64,000 nt of DNA from Clostridium novyi NT (GTDB taxonomy: Bacteria > Bacillota > Clostridia > Clostridiales > Clostridiaceae), in contig NC_008593.1 in assembly GCF_000014125.1 (NCBI RefSeq), positions 1,922,001 through 1,986,000 on the forward strand, in the 5' to 3' direction. Position 1 is the stretch's first letter. The number at the start of each line of letters is the position of its first letter. The notes below the pieces were generated by a model. It worked only from the letters and a program-made list of their open reading frames with translations. It was not told where the DNA came from and did not search any database. Made by a program: the position numbers and the translations under genes. This document shows, piece after piece, positions 21,526 through 34,635 of the stretch.

Positions 21526-22965
21526 TTACGCCAAAATTCTTTTATGCGATAGCATTCGAAAAATATTTATTATGTATGTTAATTTGGAATAAATTTGAAT
21601 TAATGTACACAAAAAATAATGCGATAGCACCATGGCTATCTTTTTCATATTCTGAACTGCCGCTGTAAGTAAGCATTGTTCAGAAACATTTTTAATTCCT
21701 CGCATGCGACAATAACGTAGCCCATGTAATTCTTTTGAATCAGCAAAGCTACGCTCAATCTTTTCTTTACGTCGTTTGTAAATACTTTTACCTTTTTCTG
21801 TTTTAGTAAAGCTAAAAATTTGATCTTTATAGTCTTCCCAAACATGACGACGTATAGTTCTATTAATGGATTTATCAGATGTTAAGCAATTATTTTTATA
21901 TTTGCAATAAGCACAATGCTCCGCATTACTTAAATATTCTTTATAACCTTCCCTCGTAGTAGTTCTATATTTTAAAAAGCAATTATTAATACACACATAT
22001 CCATCTAATTCTTTAACATACTGAAATCTATATTTTGTATATTTTCCTTTAACATGGGGTCCTAAACGGAACCCAAAAACACCTTGATAATTTTTGTCTG
22101 AAATTTGTTTACAAATAGGATTCGTAGAATATCCGGCATCTGCTACTAAATATTTTGTATTAAAATTAAACTTTTCTATTTGAGTTTCTATTCTTTTAAC
22201 ATAAGGATCTACATCGTTTATATTCCCGGGAGTAACATGAACGTCTGTTATAATATTATACTTTCCGTCAACAGTTCTATGATCTAAATAAAAAAAGCCT
22301 TTAGGTTTTCCATCTCTAACCATATATCCACTGTCTGGATCAGTTGTACTTACTTTTATTTCCTTAGTTTCAGCTATTTTAGTCTTTTTTTTTAGAGGCT
22401 TTTTATTATGATTAATTCTATCTTTATTAATGTCATTCTCTAATTCATCAAAGTATTCCTTTGTGGATTTAGTTATTTCTTTTTTAATAAATTTATGTTT
22501 ATTAGCGTTAGCTTTTAAGTGAGTAGAATCAGTATATAGAATTTTGCCATCAACCAAGTTTCTATTAATAGCTTGAAATACAATATTATCAAATATTTCT
22601 TGATGTATATTTGTATTACTAAATCTTTTTGTTCTATTCTGGCTTATAGTGGAATGACTTGGTATTTTATCAGTAAGTCCATATCCTAAAAACCATCTGT
22701 AAGCTACATTTACCTGGATTTCTTTTACAAGCTGACGCTCTGAACGTATACCGAATAGGTATCCGATAAAAAGCATTTTAAATAATACAACTGGGTCTAC
22801 TGAAGGTCTGCCATTATCAGGACAATATAAATCCTTAGTTAAATCTCTTATAAATGAAAAATCTATGTATTTATCTATTTTTCTAAGTATATGATTTTCA
22901 GGTACTAAATTTTCTATATAAACTAGTTCTAATTGATTTTGTTTTCTTTCATTATTAGTAAGCAT
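21526..22965 (-). CDS. IS1182-family DDE transposase
   Basis: Catalyses cut/copy and insertion of the element. The 479 aa begin with the helical region [21 protein letters not shown] and [29 protein letters not shown]. The acidic triad regions are [27 protein letters not shown] and [22 protein letters not shown] Cys cluster ([11 protein letters not shown]) precedes the last block. Start ATG with GGAGGAAAA upstream. No frameshift or stop, so it is probably functional. The element carries no passenger gene. Confidence 0.95.
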   Translation of the reverse strand: MLTNNERKQNQLELVYIENLVPENHILRKIDKYIDFSFIRDLTKDLYCPDNGRPSVDPVVLFKMLFIGYLFGIRSERQLVKEIQVNVAYRWFLGYGLTDKIPSHSTISQNRTKRFSNTNIHQEIFDNIVFQAINRNLVDGKILYTDSTHLKANANKHKFIKKEITKSTKEYFDELENDINKDRINHNKKPLKKKTKIAETKEIKVSTTDPDSGYMVRDGKPKGFFYLDHRTVDGKYNIITDVHVTPGNINDVDPYVKRIETQIEKFNFNTKYLVADAGYSTNPICKQISDKNYQGVFGFRLGPHVKGKYTKYRFQYVKELDGYVCINNCFLKYRTTTREGYKEYLSNAEHCAYCKYKNNCLTSDKSINRTIRRHVWEDYKDQIFSFTKTEKGKSIYKRRKEKIERSFADSKELHGLRYCRMRGIKNVSEQCLLTAAVQNMKKIAMVLSHYFLCTLIQIYSKLTYIINIFRMLSHKRILA

Positions 22966-23097
22966 TTTTCCTCCGTAGGAGCCCTAACGGGCTAAAAGAT
23001 TTATTGGTTTAAAATATATATTCTACATAAAAACTAAAAACCCTTTTTGTAATAAATGTAAAAAGGCTGTTGACAAATTATGTTTATCAACAGCCTG

Positions 23098-23118
23098 AAA
23101 CCACCTAAAGGGTGGTTT
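23098..23118. repeat. Target-site duplication, right copy (palindromic terminator)
   Basis: Identical to 21465-21485, here followed by a run of T, so the original target was a rho-independent terminator or attenuator in front of pheA. Confidence 0.9.
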
Positions 23119-23207
23119 TTTTTATGTTATCGACTTTTTTATGTATATGTGATAGAATACGCGTAATGCACTTGGAATTTTTTATATGCATAAGGGGGAA
23201 ATTTATT

Positions 23208-24033
23208 ATGAAAAATCTAGCTGTATTGGGGCCTAAGGGAACTTTTAGTGATGAAGCAGCAAATCGTTACATATCAAAGAATAACATTAATATAACTAAA
23301 ACATATTACGATACCATAGATGATGTGGTGTATTCTCTACAATCTGACTGTAATATGTGTATAGTTCCAGTTGAAAATACTTTGGCTGGATATGTTCAAA
23401 AAACCTTAGATTTATTATTAGAAATGTCAATTACTATTGTTAATGAAATCTTTATTCCTGTCCAGTTTTCTCTTATATCAAATGTAAAAGAAATATCTGA
23501 AATTAAAAATACATTCGTACAATTTAAAACTAGAGAACAATGTACAAACATATATAAAAGAATTAAAAAATTCTCATATAATTACTACTGAAAGTAATAT
23601 GGAGTCTTACGAAAAATATATAAATGGAAAAGTAGGTGATTCAGCTATAATTCCCAAACATATTTTTTCTTCAAATGAAAATAATTTTGGTGTTACTAAT
23701 GTAACTGATTCTTCAAATAATACTACAAGGTTTTTAATTTTAACTAAATCACAGGATTATAAAACTGAGATAAATAAAAAGAAAGATATAAAAGTATCAT
23801 TATATGTTCTTAATGCCTCACATAAACCTGGTGTTTTATTTGGCATTTTAAAAGTTTTTTCAGAAAACAATGTTAATCTTATTTCCATAATGTCAAAACC
23901 AACAAAAAAAGAACTGGGTAGTTATAATTTCTTCATTGAATTAAATGGTAAAATCAAAGAAAAAGAAAATATTTTAAGAACATTAGAAGTTTTAAAATTA
24001 AAATATAAAATCAAAATTTTAGGAATTTACTAA
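23208..24033 (+). pseudogene. pheA: Prephenate dehydratase, broken by a frameshift
   Basis: Would convert prephenate to phenylpyruvate for phenylalanine synthesis. The first frame, from ATG 23208 behind AAGGGGGAAA, gives MKNLAVLGPKGTFSDEAA, then CNMCIVPVENTLAGYVQKTLD. It runs into a stop at 23589. The reading resumes one frame over before 23599 with NSHIITTESNMESYEKYI, GDSAIIPKHIF, the catalytic-motif block NNTTRFLIL and a C-terminal ACT domain (ASHKPGVLFGILKVFSENNVNL). One extra base, most simply in the A6 run at 23565-23570, explains the break. The regulatory ACT motif is slightly unusual, with IMSKP where ESRP is typical. An IS element also separates the gene from its likely promoter. Confidence 0.88.
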
Positions 24034-24115
24034 TTATGCTTTTAATTGGACTTTATTTATATATATTTTGAATAGATTTTAACATTATAATATATTTATT
24101 TTTTAATTAATTTTT

Positions 24116-24150
24116 AACACTATAGGCTGCAAACTATAGTGTTTTTTATT
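24116..24150 (+). terminator. Terminator after pheA
   Basis: Arms AACACTATAG and CTATAGTGTT with an 8-nt loop, followed by TTTTATT. Confidence 0.85.
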
Positions 24151-24192
24151 AGTTTATAAAATTTAGTATACTATAAATATAAATTCAAAAAT

Positions 24193-24224
24193 AAAAAAGC
24201 ACTAAGCAAATTAGCTTAGTGCTT
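24193..24224 (-). terminator. Terminator of rRNA operon 2
   Basis: Same hairpin as in copy 1: arms GCACTAAGC and GCTTAGTGC, then six T on the minus strand. Confidence 0.9.
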
Positions 24225-24230
24225 TAAGTT

Positions 24231-24348
24231 ACCTGGCGACGACCTACTCTTCCACACCGTCTCCAGTGCAGTACCATCGGCGCTTTGAAGCTTAACCATC
24301 GTGTTCGGTATGGGAACGGGTGTTACCTTCAAGCCATAATCACCAGAT
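24231..24348 (-). rRNA. rrf: 5S ribosomal RNA (operon 2)
   Basis: No differences from the operon 1 copy were noticed; the ends are paired and the length is about 117 nt. Confidence 0.93.
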
Positions 24349-24383
24349 TGTTCTTTCAAAATTGCACAGTGATAATAATTATT

Positions 24384-27287
<2,904 letters not shown>

Positions 27288-27399
27288 TATCATCATCTAC
27301 TAATTTTCATTAGTGTCTAGGTTTAGATTATTTCTAATCTTATTAATTCGTTTCTTTATCACTGTGCAATTTTCAAAGAACAATTTTTTGAAAGACTTA

Positions 27400-27425
27400 G
27401 TCTTTCAAAATTAAACAGAATCAGG
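27400..27425 (-). other. 16S processing stem, 3' side, in the spacer (operon 2)
   Basis: Same spacer as in copy 1, no tRNA. This stretch pairs with the leader at 29014-29040 to form the pre-16S processing stalk. Confidence 0.7.
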
Positions 27426-27459
27426 TTTCCAGTCTGGAAGCTTTGCTTCCATTCTCCCT

Positions 27460-28973
<1,514 letters not shown>

Positions 28974-29073
28974 AAAAGTTTAATCTTACTCAAATTTATT
29001 GACTGGTTTATTACCTATATTCTGTTTAATTTTCAAAGACCATTTTCTTTCGCCATCTCTTGACAGCTTATTC

Positions 29074-29102
29074 ATTATATCAATTTGAAATCTCTTTGTC
29101 AA
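29074..29102 (-). promoter_or_regulatory. rRNA operon 2 promoter
   Basis: TTGACA (29102-29097), 17-bp spacer, TATAAT (29079-29074), identical to operon 1. Downstream leader bases differ slightly (for example GACAGC for GGCAGC). Confidence 0.93.
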
Positions 29103-29177
29103 CAACTTTTTTTAACTTTTTATTTTTAAATTTTCATTTAAAAACTATTTTGTTTTTTAGTTGTTTTTCTGATTTCT

Positions 29178-29197
29178 TGTCGTCTCTCGTGACGACA
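29178..29197. promoter_or_regulatory. Dyad element upstream of rrn promoter (copy 2)
   Basis: TGTCGTC-N6-GACGACA, perfect 7-bp arms. Copy 1 has one mismatch at the same place. Confidence 0.4.
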
Positions 29198-29338
29198 TGT
29201 AGTATCTTATCACAATTTTAATATCTTAGAATTCAGTATTACTTTATTGAATTAATTTAAATCCATATTTCTTTTATATTTTAATATATGCTCTTAATTA
29301 CTATTATAGACACTCGTGGCAAAGTATTCAATTTTTAT

Positions 29339-29381
29339 ATAAAAATAAAATCCCCTTATTAAAAAACAAAGGGATTTTATT
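29339..29381 (-). terminator. Terminator after glnS
   Basis: Arms AATAAAATCCC (29344-29354) and GGGATTTTATT (29371-29381); the minus-strand product ends in a U-rich tail. Confidence 0.8.
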
Positions 29382-29433
29382 ACTTATATTATAAAGTAAT
29401 TTAAATTTAAAATCGCAAACTTAAAAGTTGTGC

Positions 29434-31092
29434 TTATTTTCCTAATTTGAATGAACTCTTTAAAGATACAGTTCTATTAAACACTAACTTATCCTCTGTT
29501 GTATATTTAGGATCTACATTAAAATATCCATTTCTAACAAATTGAAATTTATCATTTGGTTTTGCATCTTTCATATATGGCTCTATAAATCCTTGAAGTA
29601 TTTCTAAAGAATTAGGGTTTACATTATCAAGGAAAGTTTTATTTTCATCTTGTTCATCATCTAGTATTAATGAATCATATAATCTAAATTCTGCTGGTAC
29701 ACCATATTCAGCACTTACCCAATGAATTGTTCCTTTAACTTTTCTTCCAGTAAATCCACTTCCACTCTTAGTTTCAGGATCATAAGTACAATGTACTTCT
29801 ACTACATTTCCATTTTCATCTTTAACTATATCTGTACATTTAACAAAGTAAGCATTTTTTAATCTTACTTCATTTCCTACATATAATCTATGATATTTCT
29901 TAGGTGGATTTTCCATAAAGTCTTCTTGTTCTATATAGATTTCTCTTGTAAATGGAATTTCACGACTTCCCATTTCTGGATTGTCTTGATTGTTTTCAGC
30001 TTCTAACATTTCTACTTGACCTTCTGGATAGTTAGTTATAACTACTTTTAATGGTCTTAGAACAGCCATTGTTCTAGCAGCTTTTGTTTTTAAATCTTCT
30101 CTTATAAAATGTTCAAGCATTCTTACATCAACTAAACTATTATTTTTAGCAACACCAATTTCTCTACAGAAATTACGTACAGCTTCTGGTGTATATCCTC
30201 TTCTTCTTAATCCAGAGATAGTAGGCATACGAGGATCATCCCAAGCATCAGTAAATCCTTCATCTACAAGTTGCTTTAATTTTCTTTTACTCATTACTGT
30301 ATTAGTTAAGTTTAATCTTGCAAACTCTATTTGTTGTGGATGATTTTCCATTTCACACTCTGTAACTACCCAATCATATAATGGTCTATGATCTTCAAAT
30401 TCTAGTGTACATATTGAGTGAGTTATTCCTTCTATTGCATCTTCAAGTGGATGAGCAAAGTCATACATTGGATATATGCACCACTTATTTCCTGTGTTGT
30501 GATGTTCTGCATGAGCTATACGGTAAATTATAGGATCTCTCATATTTATATTAGGGGATGCCATATCTATTTTAGCTCTTAAAACCTTTTCTCCATCTTT
30601 GAATTCTCCTTTAGCCATACGTTCAAATAAATCTAAGTTTTCTTCTACAGTTCTATTTCTATATGGGCTTTCTTTTCCAGGTTCAGTTAAAGTACCTCTA
30701 TATTCTTTCATTTCTTCTGGTGATAAGTCACACACATATGCCTTACCTTTTTTAATTAAAAGAATTGCTCTTTTGTACATTTCATCAAAATAATCTGATG
30801 CATAATGTAATTCTTCCCAATCAAATCCTAACCATTTTACATCTTCTTTTATAGATTCTACATACTCTGTATCCTCTTTTATTGGGTTTGTATCATCAAA
30901 TCTTAAATTTGTTCTTCCTTTAAACTCATCTGCAAGTTCAAAATTTAATGTAATTGATTTAGCATGACCTATATGTAGATATCCATTTGGTTCTGGAGGG
31001 AAACGAGTAATTATTTCTTTTCTTTTTCCGGATTTTAAATCTTCTATAACTATATTTTTTATAAAGTTAGATGAAGAATTATTGTTTTCCAT
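29434..31092 (-). CDS. glnS: Glutaminyl-tRNA synthetase
   Basis: Charges tRNA-Gln with glutamine. The class I signature is [19 protein letters not shown], followed by [20 protein letters not shown]. The KMSKS-type loop reads TVMSKRKL, and the C-terminal half is the GlnRS-specific double beta-barrel anticodon-binding region. The ORF can be opened at a GTG (31101), but AAAGGTG overlaps that codon. It is spaced 6 nt from the ATG at 31092, which is chosen (552 aa). Bacterial GlnRS is of eukaryote/proteobacterial type and sporadic in Firmicutes, so ancient transfer is likely. Confidence 0.96.
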   Translation of the reverse strand: MENNNSSSNFIKNIVIEDLKSGKRKEIITRFPPEPNGYLHIGHAKSITLNFELADEFKGRTNLRFDDTNPIKEDTEYVESIKEDVKWLGFDWEELHYASDYFDEMYKRAILLIKKGKAYVCDLSPEEMKEYRGTLTEPGKESPYRNRTVEENLDLFERMAKGEFKDGEKVLRAKIDMASPNINMRDPIIYRIAHAEHHNTGNKWCIYPMYDFAHPLEDAIEGITHSICTLEFEDHRPLYDWVVTECEMENHPQQIEFARLNLTNTVMSKRKLKQLVDEGFTDAWDDPRMPTISGLRRRGYTPEAVRNFCREIGVAKNNSLVDVRMLEHFIREDLKTKAARTMAVLRPLKVVITNYPEGQVEMLEAENNQDNPEMGSREIPFTREIYIEQEDFMENPPKKYHRLYVGNEVRLKNAYFVKCTDIVKDENGNVVEVHCTYDPETKSGSGFTGRKVKGTIHWVSAEYGVPAEFRLYDSLILDDEQDENKTFLDNVNPNSLEILQGFIEPYMKDAKPNDKFQFVRNGYFNVDPKYTTEDKLVFNRTVSLKSSFKLGK

Positions 31093-31178
31093 TTTTTTCA
31101 CCTTTCTTTCATTTAACTATACATATTAATTATATTAATACTTTCGATATTTTCCTCTAAAACTACATAATACATTTA

Positions 31179-31207
31179 ATTATACAATAAAAATTTAATT
31201 ATGACAC
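31179..31207 (-). promoter_or_regulatory. Putative glnS promoter
   Basis: Minus strand GTGTCA (31207-31202), 17-bp spacer, TATAAT (31184-31179), about 90 bp before the glnS start. The rest of the stretch 31093-31398 is AT-rich with no ORF, and no T-box elements were recognised. Confidence 0.45.
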
Positions 31208-31398
31208 CTTTTTTAACGAAAAATACAAGCTATTACATACTATTATTATTAATTAATATAATACTATTATACTCATATACTAATTTTAAGCCAAAGCTTG
31301 TCTATATAATTCATTACACTAAGCTATATAGGGATATCATATAATTAAAACACATATTTTTATACTGTCTAGCTTTAATACTCAATATAGTTAAGGTT

Positions 31399-31431
31399 AA
31401 AATCGACAGGTAAAACTTACCTGTCGATTTT
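31399..31431 (-). terminator. Terminator after the small gene at 31440
   Basis: A perfect 15-bp stem, AAAATCGACAGGTAA paired with TTACCTGTCGATTTT, with a 3-nt loop. The 3' arm provides the T run. Confidence 0.85.
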
Positions 31432-31439
31432 AATTTTCT

Positions 31440-31586
31440 TTAATTTCTATCATCACTAACATTCGGGTCACTTGTATAAGTATAATCTCCATTTTGGGAT
31501 ACTTTAGCAACACCTTCTAATTTTTCATTCATTTTTTTTATTTCAGATTGAATATCTGATAACATATCTTTTATTTCTTTTTCCAT
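31440..31586 (-). CDS. Small hypothetical protein, 48 aa
   Basis: Unrecognised. MEKEIKDMLSDIQSEIKKMN is an amphipathic, coiled-coil-like helix, followed by a polar tail (QNGDYTYTSDPNVSDDRN). The ribosome binding site is AAGGGAAGTGAAG, of moderate quality. The ORF is closed by a strong terminator directly after its stop, which supports a real small gene. No membrane segment or signal peptide. Confidence 0.55.
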   Translation of the reverse strand: MEKEIKDMLSDIQSEIKKMNEKLEGVAKVSQNGDYTYTSDPNVSDDRN

Positions 31587-31654
31587 TTATACTTCACTTC
31601 CCTTCTTTATACTATTTTCTCTATTTATCTAAGTATTTATCCAAAAATAATTAA

Positions 31655-31693
31655 ATAAAAAAAATCAGCTCTTTATTCAAGCTGATTTTTTTA
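31655..31693 (-). terminator. Terminator after the CoA-transferase genes
   Basis: Arms AAATCAGCT and AGCTGATTT with flanking A and T runs on the two sides, so it works on either strand. Confidence 0.85.
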
Positions 31694-31745
31694 TTTAACT
31701 CATTTATTTAATTTTACTTTACGTATTTATAATTAAATTTATATT

Positions 31746-32399
31746 CTATATATCCATTGTTTTAACATTTTCAGGAATTATTAAATCAGCATCTGTAAGT
31801 TTTACAACTTCATCCACTGTAACTCCTGGTGCAACTTCTTCTAGTACTAATCCAAGGTCAGTTACTCTCATAACAGCTTTTTCTGTAATTATTAAGTCAA
31901 CAACTTTTGCAGCTGATAAAGGTAATTTACATTTCTTTAATACTTTAGGTGCACCTTTTTTATTTGTATGTGTAAGTGAAACTATAACTTTTTGCGCTCC
32001 AACTAATAAATCCATAGCTCCACCCATTCCTGGTACAAATACTCCTGGTATTTTCCAGTTTGCTATGTTTCCTTCTTGGTCTACTTCAAGAGCTCCTAAA
32101 ACTGTCATATCAACATGTCCACCTCTTATGATTCCAAAAGAAGTAGCAAGATCAAATGCAGATCCACCTGGTAACATTGTTACGGGTTCTCCACCTGCAT
32201 TACCAAAGTCAGGATCTGATTCTCCAACCTTTGGTGCAGCTCCAAATCTAAGTCCACCGTTTTCAGTTTGAAGTATAACTTCTACTCCTTCTGGTATATA
32301 GTTAGCTGATCCTGTAGGGATTCCGATTCCTAAATTAACTACCATTCCATTTTTAAATTCTTTAGCTATTCTACGTGCCATAATATCTCTAGCATCCAT
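31746..32399 (-). CDS. Acetate/acetoacetate-type CoA-transferase, subunit B
   Basis: Beta subunit of a class I CoA-transferase, which moves CoA between a short-chain acyl-CoA and acetate, butyrate or acetoacetate. The catalytic Glu lies in VILQTENGGLRFGA. Other blocks are VVNLGIGIPT at the N-terminus and HVDMTVLGALEVD, NWKIPG and GMGGAMDLL in the middle. The 217 aa are full length. It follows subunit A by 13 bp and is preceded by AGGGGGC. In clostridia such pairs act in solvent formation, amino-acid fermentation or ketone-body use; no adjoining thiolase or decarboxylase gene narrows this. Confidence 0.9.
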   Translation of the reverse strand: MDARDIMARRIAKEFKNGMVVNLGIGIPTGSANYIPEGVEVILQTENGGLRFGAAPKVGESDPDFGNAGGEPVTMLPGGSAFDLATSFGIIRGGHVDMTVLGALEVDQEGNIANWKIPGVFVPGMGGAMDLLVGAQKVIVSLTHTNKKGAPKVLKKCKLPLSAAKVVDLIITEKAVMRVTDLGLVLEEVAPGVTVDEVVKLTDADLIIPENVKTMDI

Positions 32400-32412
32400 C
32401 GTTATTTGCCCC

Positions 32413-33129
32413 CTATCTTAATTTATTATTTTCTTTCCAATATTCTTCATAATTTTGAGTTCTTTCTGCAAAAGGCATACTCTTAACAATATAATCTACA
32501 AAAATACCTTGAGTTCCAATAGCTGTTGCTTCTATTTCTCCTGGTTCAACGATTTCATCAACTTCTGCAATAACTATATCTGCTGCTGTTGCAAGTACAG
32601 GATTTGTATTTAAAGATATTCCTCTATATTCTACGTTTCCGTATTTATCAGCTCTATATCCTTTAATTATTGCTACATCTGCTTTTAGTGGTGGATATAA
32701 TAAATATTCTTTTCCTTCTACTGTTATTTTTTCAGCATGTTCTTCAACTTCTGTTCCAAGTCCTGTTGGAGTAATTATTCCACCTAATCCTGCTCCACCA
32801 GCTCTTACTCTCTCTATCCAAGTTCCCATAGGATTAAATTCAACTTTAACTTCTCCTTTATTGTATTGATCCATAAAGTCTTTATCTGTTCCTATGTGAG
32901 TTCCTATAAATCTTTTTATTTGTCTATTTCTAACAAGCTTATTTATATCTCTTCCGCCACCTGGTGAACCACCAGCAACTGAAATTAATGTTAAATCTTT
33001 AACACCACTTTTTACAACTGCATCAATTGTTTCTATAGGAGATCCAACTCCGAAGAATCCTCCTATTGCCACTTTCATACCATCTTTAATATTCTTTACC
33101 GCTTCCTCTGTCGTTGTGATAACAGCCAT
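32413..33129 (-). CDS. Acetate/acetoacetate-type CoA-transferase, subunit A
   Basis: Alpha subunit of the same heterodimer. The glycine-rich CoA-binding block is KVAIGGFFGVGSPIETIDA, followed by LTLISVAGGSPGGGRDI. The family motifs EFNPMGTWIERVRAGGAGLGG, TPTGLGTEVE and DVAIIKGYRADKYGNVEY come next. The 238 aa are slightly longer than CtfA of solvent-forming clostridia. Start ATG with GGGGGTG upstream. It is the first gene of a two-gene operon with a good promoter at 33190-33219. Confidence 0.9.
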   Translation of the reverse strand: MAVITTTEEAVKNIKDGMKVAIGGFFGVGSPIETIDAVVKSGVKDLTLISVAGGSPGGGRDINKLVRNRQIKRFIGTHIGTDKDFMDQYNKGEVKVEFNPMGTWIERVRAGGAGLGGIITPTGLGTEVEEHAEKITVEGKEYLLYPPLKADVAIIKGYRADKYGNVEYRGISLNTNPVLATAADIVIAEVDEIVEPGEIEATAIGTQGIFVDYIVKSMPFAERTQNYEEYWKENNKLR

Positions 33130-33189
33130 TAACTACACCCCCATGTAATTTCAATGTATTGGTTTATTGATTAATATTTATATATCACT

Positions 33190-33219
33190 ATTATAAACCA
33201 ATTGTTAAATTTTTGTCAT
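33190..33219 (-). promoter_or_regulatory. CoA-transferase operon promoter
   Basis: Minus strand ATGACA (33219-33214), 18-bp spacer, TATAAT (33195-33190), about 60 bp before the start codon. Confidence 0.65.
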
Positions 33220-33605
33220 TAGATATTTGTTTATATATTGTAATTTTGGAAGTTAATCTTTAAAATACTCTCGTTTTTTTAACTTTTTTTCTATTTTTTA
33301 AATATTTAGCTTAATTTAATACTGTAATTATCCTTATACTAAATATATATTGTATATACTTTTAAATTGAGCTATTTTTGACAATATACTAGTATATATT
33401 ATAATTAAACCGCTATCCCTTGAATTTTCAGTAATTTCTGAACATTATCTTTCTTTTATTTTAATTTTTTTATTATATCCTGTATTTTTTTCTTAAAATT
33501 CATATTAAAATATAACCATTTTTTCTTAAAAAAATAGTATGAAAATAAGTACTTTTATTTTATTAAAATTTATTTTTATTTTATAGATAATACAAATGAA
33601 TTCTA
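33220..33605. other. Intergenic AT-rich stretch between divergent genes
   Basis: No ORF, RNA gene or strong hairpin seen. The composition is unusually rich in T and A runs even for this genome. Confidence 0.5.
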
Positions 33606-33614
33606 TGCTATAAT
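33606..33614 (+). promoter_or_regulatory. Extended -10 promoter of the DMT exporter
   Basis: TGCTATAAT, about 65 bp before the ATG at 33680. No clear -35. Confidence 0.55.
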
Positions 33615-33679
33615 AACTTTTGGTATTTAATTGGGTTTAATTAAATTACTATAAACTTATAGAGTTTTGAGGTGAGAAT

Positions 33680-34573
33680 ATGAAAAGAATTAATGGTATA
33701 ATTTATGCTCTTTTATCATCCACTGCTTTTGGATTTATGCCTATTTTTGCCAAAGTAGCATATAATCACGGCAGTAACTGTTTTTCAGTTTTAACTTTTA
33801 GATTTTTAATTGCTGCACTTATATTATTTGTATATTTTATGATAAAAAAGATAGACTTTAAAATAAATAAAAAACAACTAAATGAAGTATTTTTAATAGG
33901 AAGCATAGGTTATACTTCTACAGGAATTGGATTGTTTTTATCTTATAAATATATATCTGTAGGACTTGCAACTACAATGCATTTTGTTTATCCTGCAGCG
34001 GTTATATTGATGAGTTATATATTATATAAAGATAACTTTACTAAAAACAAAGTTTTAGCACTAATTTTTTCTTTAGCTGGTGTATATGTATTAGCTGGAA
34101 AAGCAGGTCAATGCATAAACCCACTTGGTGTGTCTCTTGCAATCTTATCTGGATTAACATATGCAGCATGTATTATTGCAATGAATAAAGAGGAAATAAA
34201 GGAACTTGATAATACTGTAGTTGTATTTTATTTTTCACTTTTTTCAGGAATAACACTACTTATATTTTCTCTTTTAACTAAAAACTTTGTAGTAACCTTT
34301 GATTTATATGCAAATGTATCTATTTTAGGTATATCCGTTATTTCAACTATTGCTGCAACAGTATTATTTATAAAAGCATTAAAAATAATAGGTGCATCCT
34401 CTACATCTATACTTGCCACTTGCGAACCTATAGTAAGTATTATAATGGGTATATTATTATTTAAAGAAAAATTAACTTCAGCAATTATATTTGGAACTAT
34501 TTTAATATTACTTTCAGTAATAATTTTAGCTAAAGAAAAAAATTCACCTGAAGTACAGGTTGAAGCTTCTTAA
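33680..34573 (+). CDS. EamA/DMT-family transporter
   Basis: A 297-aa inner-membrane protein with ten predicted membrane helices in two EamA repeats. The first repeat starts at ALLSSTAFGFMPIFAKVAY; the second at the block ALIFSLAGVYVLAGK and LGVSLAILSGLTYAAC. The repeat ends ATTMHFVYPAAVILMSY and SSTSILATCEPIVSIIMG are typical. Family members export amino acids or other metabolites; the substrate is not known here. GAGGTGAG precedes ATG. Single gene ended by a bidirectional terminator. Confidence 0.88.
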   Translation: MKRINGIIYALLSSTAFGFMPIFAKVAYNHGSNCFSVLTFRFLIAALILFVYFMIKKIDFKINKKQLNEVFLIGSIGYTSTGIGLFLSYKYISVGLATTMHFVYPAAVILMSYILYKDNFTKNKVLALIFSLAGVYVLAGKAGQCINPLGVSLAILSGLTYAACIIAMNKEEIKELDNTVVVFYFSLFSGITLLIFSLLTKNFVVTFDLYANVSILGISVISTIAATVLFIKALKIIGASSTSILATCEPIVSIIMGILLFKEKLTSAIIFGTILILLSVIILAKEKNSPEVQVEAS

Positions 34574-34601
34574 ATAAAATAATAAAATTTAATAAAAATC
34601 A

Positions 34602-34635
34602 AAAGCGAGGATATATATTTATCCTCGCTTTTTTA
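34602..34635. terminator. Bidirectional terminator between the DMT and phosphodiesterase genes
   Basis: Arms AAAGCGAGGATA and TATCCTCGCTTT, followed by T on the plus side. The stem contains the last codons and stop of the minus-strand gene. Confidence 0.85.

Larger units (their letters stand above)
21486..23097 (-). mobile_element. IS1182-family insertion sequence, 1,612 bp, intact
   Basis: Bounded by imperfect inverted repeats CAGATTGTTCAAAAA (left) and, read inward from the right, CAGGCTGTTGATAAA (11 of 15 match), and flanked by a 21-bp target duplication. It carries one full transposase. The left end has a strong internal hairpin. The right end is nested in a hairpin with arms AGGCTGTTGA and TCAACAGCCT (23064-23096). 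The intact gene and perfect duplication suggest a fairly recent insertion. Confidence 0.9.

Noticed and set aside
23565..23599. Programmed frameshift in pheA
   Set aside because: No stimulatory hairpin or internal Shine-Dalgarno at the run was found, and prephenate dehydratases are not known to use frameshifting; mutation or read error is simpler.
31746..33129. Naming the CoA-transferase ctfAB or atoDA
   Set aside because: Acceptor and donor specificity cannot be read from these sequences and no thiolase or decarboxylase gene is adjacent.
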